64,000 nucleotides of DNA from Crocodylus rhombifer. Taxonomy: Eukaryota > Chordata > Crocodylia > Crocodylidae. Within the stretch, counting starts at the first letter, position 1; every line of letters begins with the position of its first letter. The notes beneath the pieces are model-generated. The model was not told where the DNA came from. It did not search any database and was given only the letters and a program-made list of their open reading frames with translations. Shown in pieces: positions 46,269 to 57,683 of the stretch. The stretch spans positions 5,164 to 69,163 of the forward strand of contig JAVSML010001008.1 in the NCBI GenBank assembly GCA_038503035.1, read 5' to 3'. Position numbers and translations under genes: made by a program.

Positions 46269-48136
46269 TTTCATAGATTTCATAGACATTAGGGCTGGAA
46301 GGGACCTCGGAAGATCATCGAGTCCAGCCCCCTGCCCAAAGGGCAGGAAGTCAGCTGGGGTCATAGGATCCCAGCAAGATAAGCATCCAATTTACTCTTG
46401 AAGGTGTTCAATGTAGGCGCTTGAACCACCTCTGCTGGCAGACTGTTCCAGACCTTGGGGGCTCGGACAGTAAAGAAATTCTTCCTTATGTCCAGCCTGA
46501 AATGGTCTTGCAGGAGTTTGTGACCATTCGACCTCGTCATCCCATGGGGCGCTCTGGTGAACAGATGTTCCCCCAGATCCTGGTGGTCACCCCTGATAAA
46601 CTTATAGGTGGCCATCAGATCACCCCTGAGCCTGCGCTTTTCCAGGATAAAGAGTCCCATGGCTCTCAGCCTGTCATCGTAAGATCCGTTTTCCTGACCT
46701 CTGATCATGTGCGTGGCTCTCCTCTGGACTCTCTCAAGCTTCTCCACATGCTTTGTGAATTGTGGAGCCCAAAACTGGACGCAGTACTCCAGCTGCGGCC
46801 TCACCAAGGCCGAGTACAAGGGGAGAATGACATCCCGGGATTTGCTCGGGAAGCATCTATGGATGCATGCCAGCATTTTGGTCGCTTTACTAGCCGCAGC
46901 ATCGCATTGGAGGCTCATGTTCATCTTGTGGTCAATGATGACCCCCAAGTCTTTTTCTTCTGTAGTGCTAACCAACGTAGCACTGCCGAGCCTATAAGGA
47001 AGCTGCAGGTTTTTTCTCCCAAGGTGGAGAACCTTGCATTTTTCAGTGTTAAACACCATCAGGTTCTCGTCTGCCCATTTGCTGAGCTTGTCCAGGTCAG
47101 CCTGGATCACCTGCCTATCTTCTGGCGTGGATGCTTTGCCCCAAAGTTTGGTGTCATCGGCGAACTTGGCCAGTCCACTCCTGACTCCAATGTCCACATC
47201 GTTAATGAATATGTTGAACAGTATGGGTCCCAGGACAGAGCCTTGAGGGACCCCACTGGTCACGGGGCACCACGATGAGTGACTGCCATCAATCACAACC
47301 CTCTGGGTCCAACCACGAAGCCAATTTCCCAGCCAGCAGATCGTGGTGGAGCCAAAGCCACAACTGGGCAGTTTGGCCAAGAGGTGATCATGGGATACCA
47401 GATCAAAAGCTTTTTTGAAGTCAAGATATATGACATCAATCTCTTCTCCCTTGTCCAGGTGATAAGTCACCTGGTCATAGAAGGAAATAAGATTGGTCAA
47501 ACAAGACCTACCCGCAACAAACCCATGCTGGCTGTCCCTTAGAATGTTAGCCTGGGCCAGTCCCTCAAGGATGGCCTCCTTAATAAACTTTTCTAAGATC
47601 TTCCCCAGGATAGAAGTCAGGCTAATGGGCCTGTAGTTAGCCGGATCCAGTCTCCTCCCTTTCTTGAAGATCGGCACCACATTGGCCTTCTTCCAGTCTT
47701 CGGGCAGTACACCAGAGCGCCAGGAGTTTTCAAAGATCCATGCCAGGGGCTGGGCTATGACGCTCGCCAGCTCCTTGAGTACCCTGGGGTGCAGATTGTC
47801 AGGGCCAGCTGACTTGAAGGTATCCAGCTTCTCAAGGTGTTCCTTCACAAGGTCAGCATTGATGGAGGGTAGGGGATCCCCCTCACCCAGATTTCCCTGT
47901 CCCATAGCAGGCATGGGCATCCCGTGTGACTGATGAAAGACTGATGCAAAGTACCTATTTAATAGGTTGGCTTTTTCCTGGGCGTCAGTTGTCAGTTGCC
48001 CCATCTGCTTTAGCAGGGGTCCAACATTGCCCTTGCTTTTCCTCCGGCTCCTCACGTATCTGAAAAAGGACTTTTTGTTGTCCTTGATGCTTGAAGCTAG
48101 TTGGAGTTCAGTTGCAGCCTTGGCTTTCCTGCACTG
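46269..48136 (-). mobile_element. CR1 LINE, 5'-truncated, well-preserved
   Basis: The element reads on the minus strand from about 48136 (just after the endonuclease, 'QCRKAKAATELQLAS') to the terminal repeat TCTATGAAATCTATGAAATC at about 46269-46286. It holds an uninterrupted C-terminal ORF2 (separate entry) and a short 3' UTR with GGGCAGGGGGCTGGACTCGA, ATGATCTTCCGAGGTCCCTT and CCAGCCCTAATG. Preservation implies that it is the youngest CR1 copy in the window. The endonuclease and ORF1 are absent, so it could not retrotranspose alone. Confidence 0.95.
46361..48055 (-). CDS. CR1 ORF2 C-terminal part: intact reverse-transcriptase region (partial ORF)
   Basis: A 564-residue frame without stops. 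It has no real start: the frame stays open upstream to about 48136 where the element is truncated, and the first codon used here is GTG (Val in the native protein). In order: 'LLNRYFASVF' (31-40), 'AGPDNLHPRVLKEL' (83-96), 'DWKKANVVPIFKKG' (120-133), 'NYRPISLTSILGKILEK' (140-156), 'DSQHGFVAGRSCL' (174-186), 'VIYLDFKKAFD' (208-218; first catalytic Asp), 'SGVPQGSVLGP' (267-277), '[12 protein letters not shown]' (295-306; catalytic Asp pair), 'EKCKVLHLG' (338-346), then the CR1 C-terminal region to 'YLAGIL'. The enzyme copies LINE RNA at the target site. All key RT residues are present; the endonuclease is missing. Confidence 0.92.
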   Translation of the reverse strand: MRSRRKSKGNVGPLLKQMGQLTTDAQEKANLLNRYFASVFHQSHGMPMPAMGQGNLGEGDPLPSINADLVKEHLEKLDTFKSAGPDNLHPRVLKELASVIAQPLAWIFENSWRSGVLPEDWKKANVVPIFKKGRRLDPANYRPISLTSILGKILEKFIKEAILEGLAQANILRDSQHGFVAGRSCLTNLISFYDQVTYHLDKGEEIDVIYLDFKKAFDLVSHDHLLAKLPSCGFGSTTICWLGNWLRGWTQRVVIDGSHSSWCPVTSGVPQGSVLGPILFNIFINDVDIGVRSGLAKFADDTKLWGKASTPEDRQVIQADLDKLSKWADENLMVFNTEKCKVLHLGRKNLQLPYRLGSATLVSTTEEKDLGVIIDHKMNMSLQCDAAASKATKMLACIHRCFPSKSRDVILPLYSALVRPQLEYCVQFWAPQFTKHVEKLERVQRRATHMIRGQENGSYDDRLRAMGLFILEKRRLRGDLMATYKFIRGDHQDLGEHLFTRAPHGMTRSNGHKLLQDHFRLDIRKNFFTVRAPKVWNSLPAEVVQAPTLNTFKSKLDAYLAGIL

Positions 48137-48641
48137 ACATATTGATAAACATATAAGAAATAGAGGTAATAGAATATATTATAAGATCTGTACATAAAAA
48201 ATGCACTTTCAGATTTTTCACTGTCACTGTATACTACTGTATGTCAGAAGTCATTGTAGTACTTCTTTGAAGCCCTTGAGGGAGAGGTATTGTACCATGG
48301 TGGTCATTCCGCTTAAGAAGGGGAAGCCAGGCCAATTAAAGACATTCAGCTGTGAGGTCTTTTGCTAACAAAGGAGTGCCCCACTGGAAACTTAAAAGCA
48401 TACAGGAGACAGATAATAGAGGCAAACTGTGATGGAACAGTTGCCATGAGAAGGGAGGCAGGCTGGGAGATGAATAGCTTGCTGTATGGAGAGCCCAGTC
48501 TGCTGTGATGGGACCAGAAACAATACCCTCTCTCCCAAGACCCACCCATCCACATGCCCAGGACAGCAAAGAAATGTATGATTTTTTTTTCTTATTTATT
48601 TTCTTGGTTGATACTTAAAGACTGTACTTTAGTTGGTAGGA
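48137..48641. other. Spacer between two CR1 copies
   Basis: About 500 bp with no recognisable feature. Confidence 0.5.
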
Positions 48642-49722
48642 TTTATAGATTCATAAACGTTTGGGTCAGAAGGGACCTGAGCAGATCGTCTGACCCCTGC
48701 CCAGGGCAGGAAAAAGCACTGGGGTCATCTGACCTCAACCAGGTGCATGTCTATCCTCCTCTTAAAGACCCCCAAGGTAGATGAGAGCACCACCTCCATT
48801 GGAACCCTATTCCAGATTCTGGCAACCGTAACCATAAAGAAGTTCTTCCTCATGTCTAATCTAAATCTACTCTCTGTCAGTTTGTGGCCATTGTTTCTAG
48901 TTACTTCAAGGGGTGCCCTGGTAAGCAGAGTATCTCTATTCCTTGCTGTCCCTTCCCCAGTGAATTTGTAAGCAGCCACAAGGTCACCTTTCAGCCTTCT
49001 CTTGCGGATGCTGAAGAGATTCAGGGCCCTCAATCTCTCCTAGCAGGGCTTTGTCTGCAAGCTGCTAATCATAAAAATGGCCCTCCTCTGGACCCTCTTG
49101 AGATTGCCCACATCCCTCTTCAAGTGTTGCACCCAAAACTGGACACACTTTTTCAACTGCGGCCTGACCAATGTCGCATAAAAAGGAAGTATCACCTCCC
49201 TAGAACTGTTTGTCATGCACCTGCTAATACATAATAAATTGTGGTTAGTGTTACTGATCACTTCGTCACATTGATGATTCATGTTCATCTTGGTGTCAAG
49301 TGTGATTCTGAGATCCCTATCCACTGTTGTGCTTCTGAGAAGGTCCTCCCCCAGCCTGTATGCGTGCTGGTGAGTCCTTCTCCCTAGGTGCAGCACCTTG
49401 CACTTGTCCTTATTGAATTGCATCCTGGTCTGTTCCGCCCACATTTCCAACCTGTCCAGATCTGCCTGGATTCATTCCCTACCCTCTAGTGTGTTAACTT
49501 TACCCAATAATTTTGTATCATCAGCAAATTTGGACAGAGTGCTTTCCATGCCCTCATCCACGTCACTGCTGAAGACACTGAATAACACTGGTCCAAGGAC
49601 CAAGCCCTGTGGGACTTGGCTGCCCACATCATTCCAAGTCGACACCAACCCATCTACCACCACTGTCTGGGTGTGACCCCTAAGCCAATTTGCCACCTGT
49701 GTAATTGTCTGAATCACAGCCT
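48642..49722 (-). mobile_element. CR1 LINE, second reverse-strand copy, 5'-truncated within the RT
   Basis: Minus-strand fragments in order: '[19 protein letters not shown]' near 49705-49650, '[17 protein letters not shown]' near 49630-49580, '[12 protein letters not shown]' near 49530-49495 with FADD intact, a stop near 49472, 'MQFNKDKCKVLHLGRR' near 49430-49380, 'KEVILPFYATLVRPQLKKCVQFW' near 49205-49140, 'LKRVQRRAIFMI', a stop, 'FSIRKRRLKGDLVAAYKF', 'FRLDMRKNFFMVTVARIWN' and a 3' UTR ending near 48642 at TTTATGAATC. More diverged than its neighbour at 46269-48136 and of a different subfamily by its C-terminus and 3' UTR. Confidence 0.92.
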
Positions 49723-52018
49723 CTAAGTGTATCTGTGAGAATAGGTCAGTTCATCTGTGGAAATAGGAGTGACTGAGGAGTTCCTTAGGGAGCAAAACAT
49801 GCCTGCAGAAGCCTTCAGGCTACATAACTTGCTTTACATGGATGCAGAAAATATCCCTTGTGAATAAAGGGATGCATTTAGAGGGAGCAACTGTAGTGAG
49901 TTCTCATTTTTTGTCATGATGATTTTAAATAAACACCATCAAATTCTGTAATTGATTTGTGAGACACAGTAGCTGGCATGGTTCTGATGACTTGGAAAAA
50001 AGTCAGAATAGAACTTTACTCATGAGACTAGCTAAGGTCACATAGAAGAAGCAGAGGGCATGCCAAGGAAAGAAACCTTTGAGAAGCTGATCATGGAGGA
50101 AGTGAAGCTGTCAAAAAAAGACTCAGAGTCACAGGTATAGGAGACCCATTCATGGATATAAAGGCTCTGGATCTGAAGAAAGAGGAATAAAGAGTCTAAA
50201 ATTATCTTAAGTGTGGACAGGTCAGAGGTGGGACATAGGTGAGGTAGAAGGCTGTATTTTCTCAGAAAGTGGTTATATTGGTGACCTCCAGGCCTAGTCT
50301 TCAAATCCTTCAATATATGTAACCTAAGCTAACTAGGAACAACTTTCTTCACTTTGATTGTGACTACTTATGAGTGACAAATTCTTCAATGATAGTGCGG
50401 GCTTTTAGAACAAGCTTCAGACTTCTATAGGTGAGAGACAAAATGTACATCATGTGTCTATGGTAGTGGAACTTGCTTCTTCAAGGTGTTAGGATGGATA
50501 CAGATGTTGTTACTTTCCAAAAGAAACTTACATTATTTTATTCTTTCTGTAAAGAAGGAAAGAAAAAGTAAGACCATGCACCCCATAAATTCCTCACTGA
50601 CAAGTCTTTAACTAGATTAAGACAACCAGAGACCTATTTTGATTTTAGTTACATGCAGGCATTACATTTTATATTGCCCCAGACAATCTTTAGGCAATTG
50701 AAATGGCTGAGTGCAAGCAGTAGGTTACTCTAAAACTGGCACACCTCATTTAAAGTTAGTTTTTTGTCAGACAAGAGCTAACCTTAGCCTGGTATGGGGC
50801 TAACCTAGACTAGTGAATGCTTGCATGGGTCCTCAGTAGAATCCCAGAGCTGGGAAAGGCAACCCACTCTGCACAGTCCTAAGGTTGTTCTGTTTTTACC
50901 CTGCTGACCCTAACTCTCCTCTCTTCCACCCCCAGCCACAACAAGCACACTCCTGGACTCAGAAGCCTCTCCCCCCACACAGACCCACCGGCCTCCCTGG
51001 ATGTGCCAGCCCCCACAAACCCAGCATCAGCCCGTCTGCAGACTCACCAGCCCTATACAGTAATCTGGCTCAGTTTTAAGTGGCTTAAACTAAGCTGACT
51101 AAACCTGAACATTTATTCTCACACCCTTAGAGGACTTGTTGGCCATACATGGTACTGCAAAGTTTTCAGATATCAAGGAGGAGAGGTTCATGTTGAGAAA
51201 CAGAAGTTAATGATGAAAGTTATTTGAATAATGAAGAAAGTTATCTTTTGAAAAAAAAAATAGCTCAGAGGATCTTTTCTAGATGCATTTTTACTGAATT
51301 TTGTTTATATTAAAAGAATAGTTAGGATACTAGAATATAAGGACTACTGCTATTATAATTACTGGGTTCTGAAAAAAAGTTGTTGAAGACTGTAGCATAT
51401 AAATAAGCTGGGGCATCTCTCTCTAGGAACACTAAATCTAGCTCTTTTAGAATTCTCAGCATCATAGGAAAATGATGGATAAATCCTCCATTCCAAAGCT
51501 GGCAGACATTTGCTTAGTCATTCACTTTACAAATTCACTAGAAGCTATTAGTCATATGTGTCAGCATTTACTGAGGTTGTATTAAGCAATCAATATCTAG
51601 TGAGGTTTCCCACAACTTTTTTTTTAACTTGTTTCACTATTCAGCATGTTTATCTCTTGCAAGTATTTGCTTTACTGTGTGTGACTATGTATGTGTACAT
51701 TTCTAGGTTTTAGCATAGAACTAATCGGTTGTTCATACCAGAGCAAGATCAGGTGCTACTGCGCAAGATCAGAAAAAATATGTTCATCCTATTCAATTAT
51801 CATTAGCTGCTTGTCCTGCTTGTTTCCGTCTAATTGATTTTAGACTTAGGGCATATAGAGGCAGGTACTGGAGAACCCATCATTATATATCTTTGTAAAA
51901 CATCTCAGGGAAGACAGCTGTAAACTAGTGATAGGTTAAAAAGCTGGCTGCTAAGTGGTGAAATGCAACCATAATATGTAATGTCTTCCCTGCTAGCTCA
52001 TGTAGCTAAGTTATTCTG
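49723..52018. other. No gene recognised
   Basis: Mixed sequence; a C-rich patch at about 50900-51060 gives an open frame on the plus strand without motifs. Nothing else recognised. Confidence 0.5.
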
Positions 52019-52072
52019 TATCCTAGTGGTTAAAGCACTCACCTGGTAGAGGTTACTCCTGGGGCTTATTCC
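52019..52072 (+). repeat. tRNA-derived repeat core
   Basis: Reads TATCCTAGTGGTTAAAGCAC followed by TCACCTGGTAGAGGTTACTC and CTGGGGCTTATTCC. This has an A-box-like TAGTGGTTAAAGC, an anticodon-arm-sized segment, then a decayed B-box. Confidence 0.5.
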
Positions 52073-52289
52073 TTTTACCTAGAATTATTCCTATTTTTCC
52101 CAATCCTATATCTGTATAATTTAAAATATATAAACAATTCTGGGAGTGGAAACCCACTATTCCCCCACTTCCAAAATGAATGACCTAAATGACCCCTTTC
52201 TTCTTACCCCCATAAATCCATATTTTTTTCACCACAGTTGCTCCTGTATCAATATGGGAAGGTGGAGTATATTCCCAACTATTTTAGCA

Positions 52290-52345
52290 TTTAGCTTTGA
52301 TGAGGGCACTTTGATGGGATATGGGAGATACAGGTTTGAACCCAC
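52290..52345 (+). repeat. Second tRNA-derived repeat core with good B-box
   Basis: TTTAGCTTTGATGAGGGCAC, then TTTGATGGGATATGGGAGAT and ACAGGTTTGAACCCA. The last part is a near-consensus B-box (GGTTTGAACCC). The GGGATATGGGAGA word follows the same pattern as the other tRNA-like cores listed here. Confidence 0.45.
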
Positions 52346-55300
52346 TCTTTCTAAGGAGGATCTAGAGCCCACTTTTTAGAGCAAGTGTGTATATGTAACT
52401 TCTCAGTTACCTATTTTATATGAAAGGTTTGCACCACTATGCCCATTTTAAAGATAAAGCACCCTCAACTATGTTTTGTGAGAAGGCTAATCTTATCCAT
52501 ATGTGTAAGACAAGCCCCAAAAAATCCCAAAGCATCAGTCCCCACCAAGGATTTAAGCATCACTGCACTCATGCAGTTGTGAGAGTTGAATACTTATCTC
52601 TGCAGGGCATAACAAAGCTTGGCATTCCTATGATTGGAATTGCAGAACTTTTATGCTAAATTGGGAAGTGTCTATGCCTTCTAGTGCTTCAGCCACTGAG
52701 CAGGGGCTTTTTTGGATAGTGGTATTGGATTTGGGTGCCTAATATCCATAGATGTGTCTAGGCACCTACACCTTTCTTTGGTTCTAGTTTATGCCACATT
52801 ATTACAATACCCAGTGGTTTTACAATCACTGGCAAGTAAGTTCTTCAAAAATGCCCTGTTTTCCTGCTCAGTTCCCTGCTACTGCTACCCAGAAACACAC
52901 TTTATCTTAGCCCATGTCTAGACCACACCTTTACCATATGTGGCTGCTGCACCTTGAAATATATTGCTATGCTTGTTCAGGCTGGTTCTTGAATTGGAAG
53001 CAGTATATGCATATTTGCATAACATGGTGGTCAGGCTAGTTGGCACTGGGGTGGGCTAACTGACATTGCCACTTACCTAGGTGAGCTAATTAGAAATGTT
53101 ATGTGGGAGAATCTACTGAATCACATGGTGCTGGGCACAATTTTGATTAAGAAAATGGCCAAAGTGACCTGCTATTTAGCCAAGGTAGACCAAGCTTGTC
53201 TTCTCAGGGCGAACTGTTCTTTGTGCCCAGAAGGGGATTTCCTGAGAGTGACAGATCTGCTAACAGTAGAGCTTAGGAAATGATTCATAGGTCTTAATTA
53301 TAAATGGGTTGGAACCCACTGGTCCAAGAGGTGGTTTTCCACTTTTGACATAATGTGATGTTGCAGTCAGCAGAAGCACAAGAACCGCATTGTAGTAAGA
53401 GGCGGGTGGGGTATATACATGCATATGTGTATGTCATGCAGAGACCAGCTAATAGATATTCTTTTCTAGGTTTCCTCCCTTAGCATTCAAACTTTCCAGG
53501 GGAGATAGGGTAAGGAGGACTTTGTGAAGAATTCTGCTCAGTGAGATGGCACAAGATTTTTCTTTTAGTTGTCATACAAATCAACCCAAAATAAACTTGA
53601 ATGTGTTGACTTTTGTTTTGTTTTTTAATATTCTGTGTGTGAAATGTTTGTGAGAGTATTTCTAAACTCTTCTATAGCATCCTGCAGAAGTCACACACTA
53701 TTTACAATGGTTGCCCTAACATGGTCAAGCACAGACAGAAGAGCAACAGAAAGGTAACTACTTACTCTTTCTCTCCCTTGTATACCCAAACAACGACCAA
53801 ACAGAATTTTGTGAGGCCTCAGCAAATAATTACTATTTATACTCCAGTGGTATATCTAAATGAAACATTTAACTATGCTTAGATGAGAGTTAAGGGGAAA
53901 ATCCCTGTAAATGTAGTTTTGCAGGTTTATCTGTAAGCGTGTTGTTGGCCAACAGCAAAAGCATTGGCAAAGCCATGGACAGCCAATTTTTTTTCCACCA
54001 AATTTTGAAGATTTGGGGCATAAGCAAGCTATCAATTTTCTTTTTGAAATGCATTATGTGCTAAATTATTTATTATACGATAAACACATGAGTGTAGAAT
54101 AAAAAGGCAGTAGGGAGAAACAGCCTTTGCCGCATGTACGTTGGAATTCAAAGGTGTCTGAAAATGGCAAGAATGACACATGATTAAAATGTTTCTTTCA
54201 ATACAGATTAAAGTGCTGTTATGCAAGGTTGATGTCTCCAGAAAAAAATCTTATGGAGTTCAGTGTTTGTTTTGTAATTCAGTCATCCCATAACAAATCA
54301 GCACAGTATACATGCAAAAAGATGTTGGGGCTAGAGAAGCTTCAAACTACCTTCATGGAAATGCTGTTTCAACCTGGGAGTTGAAAAACAATCTGTATTC
54401 TAACTTGCACATCAAGTTTCTGTAGCTGGAATTTACCTTTTAACGCTAGAAACAAATGCATAAATGGAAGAGGAGCCCAATGGACCAAAAACTTGTAGGA
54501 TGAGGACTTTATTTAATTTTGTTGACAATAAATGTCTATTACAAATAGATAGATCAGTTAAATCTTTGAGACAGGTACCCTGTATTCTTTTTTGCTAAAA
54601 GGCATAAATAGTAGTTTAAAATTTTTGCAAACTCAAATATTATAGTGATTAACCCACAATGCCAACCTTTATAGAATGTGTTAATGGGGCAGAGAACATT
54701 GAAGTGTCATTCATTTCAGTCAAAATAGCAAATTCAGCAGATATACTTGAAAATAAAGACAAAGATTACAAAGTTAACCACCACAGTACTTTATAGTGAG
54801 GCTTGTTCATCTGTTCATGGTAATACTGCTAAAATAATTCCTTTCGCTTTCCAACAGGATTTAGGCAATGAGAGTAGACTTGTCACCATAACACACGCGT
54901 GCACTTTATTGTTGGCTCCAGTAAGAATGGTATGGAGTAGAATTAGAAAGGTATAGAAAAGCTTCTGATTTGGCAATTCAGGCAAATTCCATTGTGAGGA
55001 GCTTAAAGGAGAAAGAAAGGAAATTCAGCACGTGAAAGAGAATGTTGCTATAAATCCATTCCTAATCATGGTAGTTGAAGTAATTGATTTTTTTAGTTTA
55101 AAACTTCAGGATACAGTATTCTGGAACAAATCAAAGAAAGTGATGATCGTTTCGTTAGATTAGTTATTGTGAGTTCATAATCCTTTGCAAATATATTTTT
55201 TCTATCTGTTGGAGATTTTATTTACTATTAGAAAGTACAGGTACTTAATTATTACTCCAAGTCATCCATTAATACTGCGCATTTGTTAAAAAGTAATTTT

Positions 55301-55989
55301 CTAAGAGTTCCCTAATTAGCATTATGGATTTGTGTTTATGTGCTTGTTCTATTTTACAGCTCACTTCATTTGCATGAGGTAATGAATATCATTAAAGTTG
55401 TTTTTCTATTTTTTTTAAACAAAAAAGTGTAGTTTACATAATATTTCTCTGAAAATAGAGTAGGAAGAATAAGAAAGCTAGTAGAAGCAGAACATAGATT
55501 ATTCCTCAGCTGTGGTAACAAAGATCCTTACCTTTAAATTCTAAATCTAATACCTAAACTAGTAAAAGGTTTTTTTGATTTAATAGAGCAGATATTTTCT
55601 GGCTTAATTTGGAAAAAATAGCTTTAACATTTTCAGACTTTGTTCCTTAATGTCATCATATCCATAGATTTTACTGTATAAAATCCCTTTTCATATTTAG
55701 CCAGTTTTCTTGTAGTATATTAGTAAGTTTTGTTGTATATAGACCATTATTATTAACAAAACAATAAACATGCATGCAAGTCAGCAGCCTCTGAGGTTTT
55801 GATGATACATAGAACATTATTTCCTTAGAGCTAGTTTCATCTGTTTGCTTGTCTGTTAACAGAATTACAGATACAATAAAGGATTTCCAGGGCACTTAAC
55901 AGTTTATTTAATCATTTACACTAACTCATTTCCCTTTCTTTATAGTTAATTATTAAATGGTAGCAGATTATGGCTGTTATAGATATCAC
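52346..55989. other. No gene recognised
   Basis: AT-rich sequence; a block near 52925-53110 shares short words with the hairpin repeat at 33725-33960. The rest holds no exon, RNA gene or repeat family that I can recognise. Confidence 0.45.
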
Positions 55990-56039
55990 TGGGTACATCT
56001 ACACATGCATTAACTTGCTTTACTTAATGCATATTAAAT

Positions 56040-56390
56040 CTAGTACTTCCAGGTGCCTGTATGTGAGTGCAGAGGTTGCTCCTATGTACTGTAATTAATT
56101 GAGCCTGCTAGAGTAGTAATTTCTGTGCTCCAGCCAGCCTCTGTCTTGTGTATCAGCATCACCACTCTTCAAAATGGTGGCAGCAGCACTTTATCTAATG
56201 TTTATTGAATGACCTTTATATAAAGCACCCCTACTACCATTTTAAAGTGCAGAGGTACTGATACATGAGAGGCTCTAGGTGCTTTAATTAAAGCAGCTGT
56301 CAGAGCCACTCTAATTAAAGTGCTCCCCCCCTGCCCCACCTATGGAGCGTGTATATAGATGCCCTCCATTGTGAGGTACTAGGAAAATGT
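56040..56390 (+). repeat. Fold-back MITE, family A, copy 1
   Basis: Contains the hairpin TATCAGCATCACCACTCTTCAAAATGG-type arm (about 56152-56180; shown words shortened in comparison) and its inverted partner CCATTTTAAAGTGCAGAGGT at 56238-56257. Flanking words TTGAGCCTGCTAGAGTAG and CTTTAATTAAAGCAGCTGTC are shared with copies at 58269-58566 (+) and 60735-61085 (-). No coding capacity. Confidence 0.6.
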
Positions 56391-56424
56391 GCATTAGTCT
56401 GTCTTAATGGACATTAACTAAAGA

Positions 56425-56735
56425 GCATGGGGCTTTATACACATTCCTTTTCATCCTGCAATGTGCCAGAGATCTGGGAGGTCTGTATGGCATGCCATTG
56501 TATAAACAGTAAAATGTTCATCAGTGCACAGAAAATGGTAGTAGTGCACTTTTGAACTAAAACACCTTTGAAGGGATTTAGTTCAAAAGCATGCCACCAC
56601 CATTTTCTTAATGCTGACATGCATTTCATCACTTATACAACTGCACGTGCTGCAGTTCCGGGTGCTTTTAAAAGCACCTGGCACTGTGATGGAAGCACAT
56701 GTACAAGTGCCCATGGTTCTTAAGTGTCACTTAAT
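56425..56735. mobile_element. Fold-back MITE, family B, copy 2
   Basis: Same ordered words as 20265-20580: a CTTTATACACAT left end, AATGTGCCAGAGATCTG, a hairpin at 56532-56606 (GAAAATGGTAGTAGTGCACT / GCATGCCACCACCATTTTCT), CACTTATACAACTGCA, and a right end whose complement is CCATGGGCACTTGTACATGT. The left end (minus or plus) is compatible with the right-end complement, giving terminal inverted repeats. Confidence 0.65.
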
Positions 56736-56737
56736 GT

Positions 56738-57683
56738 GTATTAGCTAGGCCTGTGTGAAGCAGCTAGTATTCACTTTGGATTTGGATTTGGCTGATTCAA
56801 GGGACAGTGATTCAATTTGGTAATTCAAATCACTGTCCAAAACTGATTTGGCCAAATCTGATTCAGAGATGCGGCCACTGCTGAATCAGCTTAATTGCAA
56901 GATCAGACAGGCCCTGTTCCCCCACCCACTCTCTCAGCCTCATCAATGGCTGCTCCACCCAGACCCAGTTTAGGGCTCTTAAAAAAAAAAAGTCCTGACT
57001 CACTTGCTGCTGCCAGGTGGAGAGGGTAATCTCCACTGCACCCCACTGCTCCATCCTGTTGGGGGGGGCTCTGCCATGATCCTCCAGAAGCCCCAACAGT
57101 GGCTGCAGCAGCTGGTAAGCTTTTGTTTTTGTTGGTTTTTGTTTATTTTTAAAGAACCAGGAGCTGGGATAGGCAGGGCAGCCATGGGGGGGGAGCGGCT
57201 GGGAGCCATGGTTGTGGGGCTCATGGAAGAACTTTGCACATAGTGGGGGGGCAGCGGGAATTGCTCCCCTGCCTGGCAGCAGCCGGTGAGTGCAGGGCTT
57301 TTTTCTTTTTTTTTAAAGAGCCAGGAGCTGGGGCCAGGCACAGCAGCCATGGAGGCTGGGAGAGCAGGCAGGGTTGAGGAGGCATTTAGGGGGGGGCTGG
57401 TGGAGCAGGCAGGGGATGGGGCCTGGTGGGGATCCCCCCATGGTCCCCTTCCCCCTCCTCCGGTCATCCCCCCCACCCCCAACTTAGCAGCATGAAGTCT
57501 GGGTCCAGCTCCCTATGGCAACTGTCCAAATCTCCAAAGCTCTCCAATTCTTTTCCAAATTGCTTCAGACCTTTTTATTGAGATCCTGTTTTGATTTGGA
57601 TTTGGAGATTTGGCTGCTGTATCGGGTTGAATCTCCTCCTAATCGAATCAGCACCCAGAGCTTCACACGGTCCTAGTATTAGC
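56738..57683. mobile_element. hAT-type element with perfect 8-bp TSD, same family as 44499-45054
   Basis: GTATTAGC is duplicated exactly at 56738-56745 and 57676-57683. The 930-bp insert has termini TAGGCCTGTGTGAAGC and (minus strand) TAGGACCGTGTGAAGC, 14 of 16 matching. The left subterminal region contains GGACAGTGATTCAA and AATCACTGTCC, as in the element at 44507-45046. The interior is very GC-rich, with a partial direct duplication about 166 bp apart (TAAAGAACCAGGAGCTGGG near 57149 and TAAAGAGCCAGGAGCTGGG near 57315) and an inverted relative near 56957-57018. No transposase motif is seen; open frames in the G-rich core are compositional. Confidence 0.85.

Noticed and set aside
46421..47278. 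285-codon open frame opposite the CR1 reverse transcriptase
   Set aside because: It is the antisense shadow of a well-supported CR1 ORF2; its residues show no independent motif.
57000..57482. 160-codon Pro- and Ser-rich frame on the minus strand
   Set aside because: Lies in the GC-rich core of a hAT element; composition bias alone explains the open frame.
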